In this document: piece by piece, positions 63,668 through 64,000 of the stretch | Layout: every line of letters begins with the position of its first letter | Position numbering within the stretch: position 1 is the first letter of the stretch | The notes under the pieces: generated by a model | What the model was told of the DNA's origin: nothing | What the model saw: only the letters and a program-made list of their open reading frames with translations | Databases searched by the model: none | Assembly (NCBI GenBank): GCA_015654635.1 | Contig: JAATGP010000023.1 | Span: 21,855 to 85,854 of the forward strand | Source: Alphaproteobacteria bacterium | GTDB lineage: Bacteria > Pseudomonadota > Alphaproteobacteria > Micropepsales > Micropepsaceae | Length of the DNA stretch: 64,000 nt | Direction: 5' to 3' | Program-made: the position numbers and the translations under genes

Positions 63668-64000
63668 TCAATACACCAGCTCATCTTCGCCCTGTTTGCT
63701 GGCGATCATGATTTCACCCTTGTTGGCGAGGTCCTTAGCGGTGTTGACCATCCGCATCTGCGCCTCGTCGACGTCTTTGAGGCGCACTGGGCCCATTGAT
63801 TCCATGTCTTCCTTCAGGATTTTGCCGGCGCGCTCGCTCATGTTGGAGAAGAAGACGTCGCGCAACGAATCGGTTGCGCCTTTGATGGCCAAGGCCAGCT
63901 TGTCCTTTTCCACATGGCGCAGCAGGGTCTGGATCGAGCCCGGATCGAGCTTGCCGAGATCCTCGAAGGTGAACATCAGGGCCTTGATGCGCTCGGCGGA
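63668..64000 (-). CDS. fliG: Flagellar motor switch protein FliG (5' part outside window)
   Basis: 110 C-proximal residues are visible; the frame is open at the right edge ([19 protein letters not shown]). The middle and C-terminal domains show [20 protein letters not shown] and [20 protein letters not shown], the torque-generating region. The internal ATG at 63976 is not the start. fliH begins 2 nt after its stop. The gene heads the visible fliG-fliH-fliN-flbD-flhA-flhF-flhG series. Confidence 0.95.
   Translation of the reverse strand, partial: SAERIKALMFTFEDLGKLDPGSIQTLLRHVEKDKLALAIKGATDSLRDVFFSNMSERAGKILKEDMESMGPVRLKDVDEAQMRMVNTAKDLANKGEIMIASKQGEDELVY

Overview
The window is a gene-dense, GC-rich chromosomal segment from an alphaproteobacterium. 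The evidence is the CtrA master regulator (49226-49921), an RcdA-type (DUF1465) adaptor, a DUF1013/TrcR regulator, DUF1192, the order rpmH-rnpA-yidD-yidC-engB-argB, the def-fmt-truA block beside dapD-dapE, cysteine-free L31, and a fliG-fliH(flbE)-fliN-flbD-flhA order like that of Caulobacter. My guess is a Caulobacter-like or Rhizomicrobium/Micropepsaceae-like lineage, but only the class is well supported. No tRNA, rRNA, CRISPR array, intact IS element or prophage was seen.

Layout. 1-3.9 kb: end of a Tad pilus locus (cpaF, tadB, tadC, then a TadD-like TPR protein on the other strand). 4-10.2 kb: an orphan TAXI binding protein, a GST, GhrA, a membrane-anchored cytochrome c, kdsB-pheA and nudC. 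10.2-17 kb: SRP RNA preceded by a degenerate tandem copy, dnaX-recR without ybaB between them, rmuC, def, fmt, truA. 17-26 kb (minus strand): murI, dapE, dapD, a HAD nucleotidase, a double-DUF1036 protein, argB, engB, yidC, yidD, rnpA, rpmH. 26-33.5 kb: an orphan histidine kinase, a TPR protein followed by a remnant of a kinase 3' end, a small secreted protein, an SDR, purE-purK, a diguanylate cyclase, and ubiX between two YdcH-like genes.

33.5-42 kb is more accessory: a TetA-like MFS pump, the operon arsR - arsC::arsN2 fusion - acr3 with a clear palindromic operator, a PAS_5 protein, a YqaA-like membrane protein, a second MFS and a chemoreceptor with a WxxF tail. 42-52 kb is rich in cell-cycle and motility control: a LuxR-HTH/VOC fusion, trcR, a quinone oxidoreductase, DUF1192, rcdA, rpmE, an ABC exporter, a paraoxonase-like propeller, then ctrA divergent from fliI-fliJ. 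52-57 kb: MerR plus a carboxymuconolactone-decarboxylase-like protein, a sorbosone-dehydrogenase-like lipoprotein group, an unrecognised membrane protein and DoxX. 57-64 kb (minus strand): fliG-fliH-fliN-flbD-flhA-flhF-flhG, read into the window from the right edge.

How it fits together: Tad pilus, flagellar export (FliI, FliJ, FliH, FlhA), C-ring (FliG, FliN), placement (FlhF/FlhG), a chemoreceptor and a diguanylate cyclase form a surface-and-motility set, and CtrA, RcdA, TrcR and FlbD are the likely cell-cycle controls. The least ordinary features are the tandem SRP RNA relic, the arsC::arsN2 fusion, the HTH-VOC fusion, the paraoxonase-like protein lacking expected calcium ligands, FlhF with a degenerate G4 motif, and several gene relics. 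I found no convincing wholly new multi-gene system.
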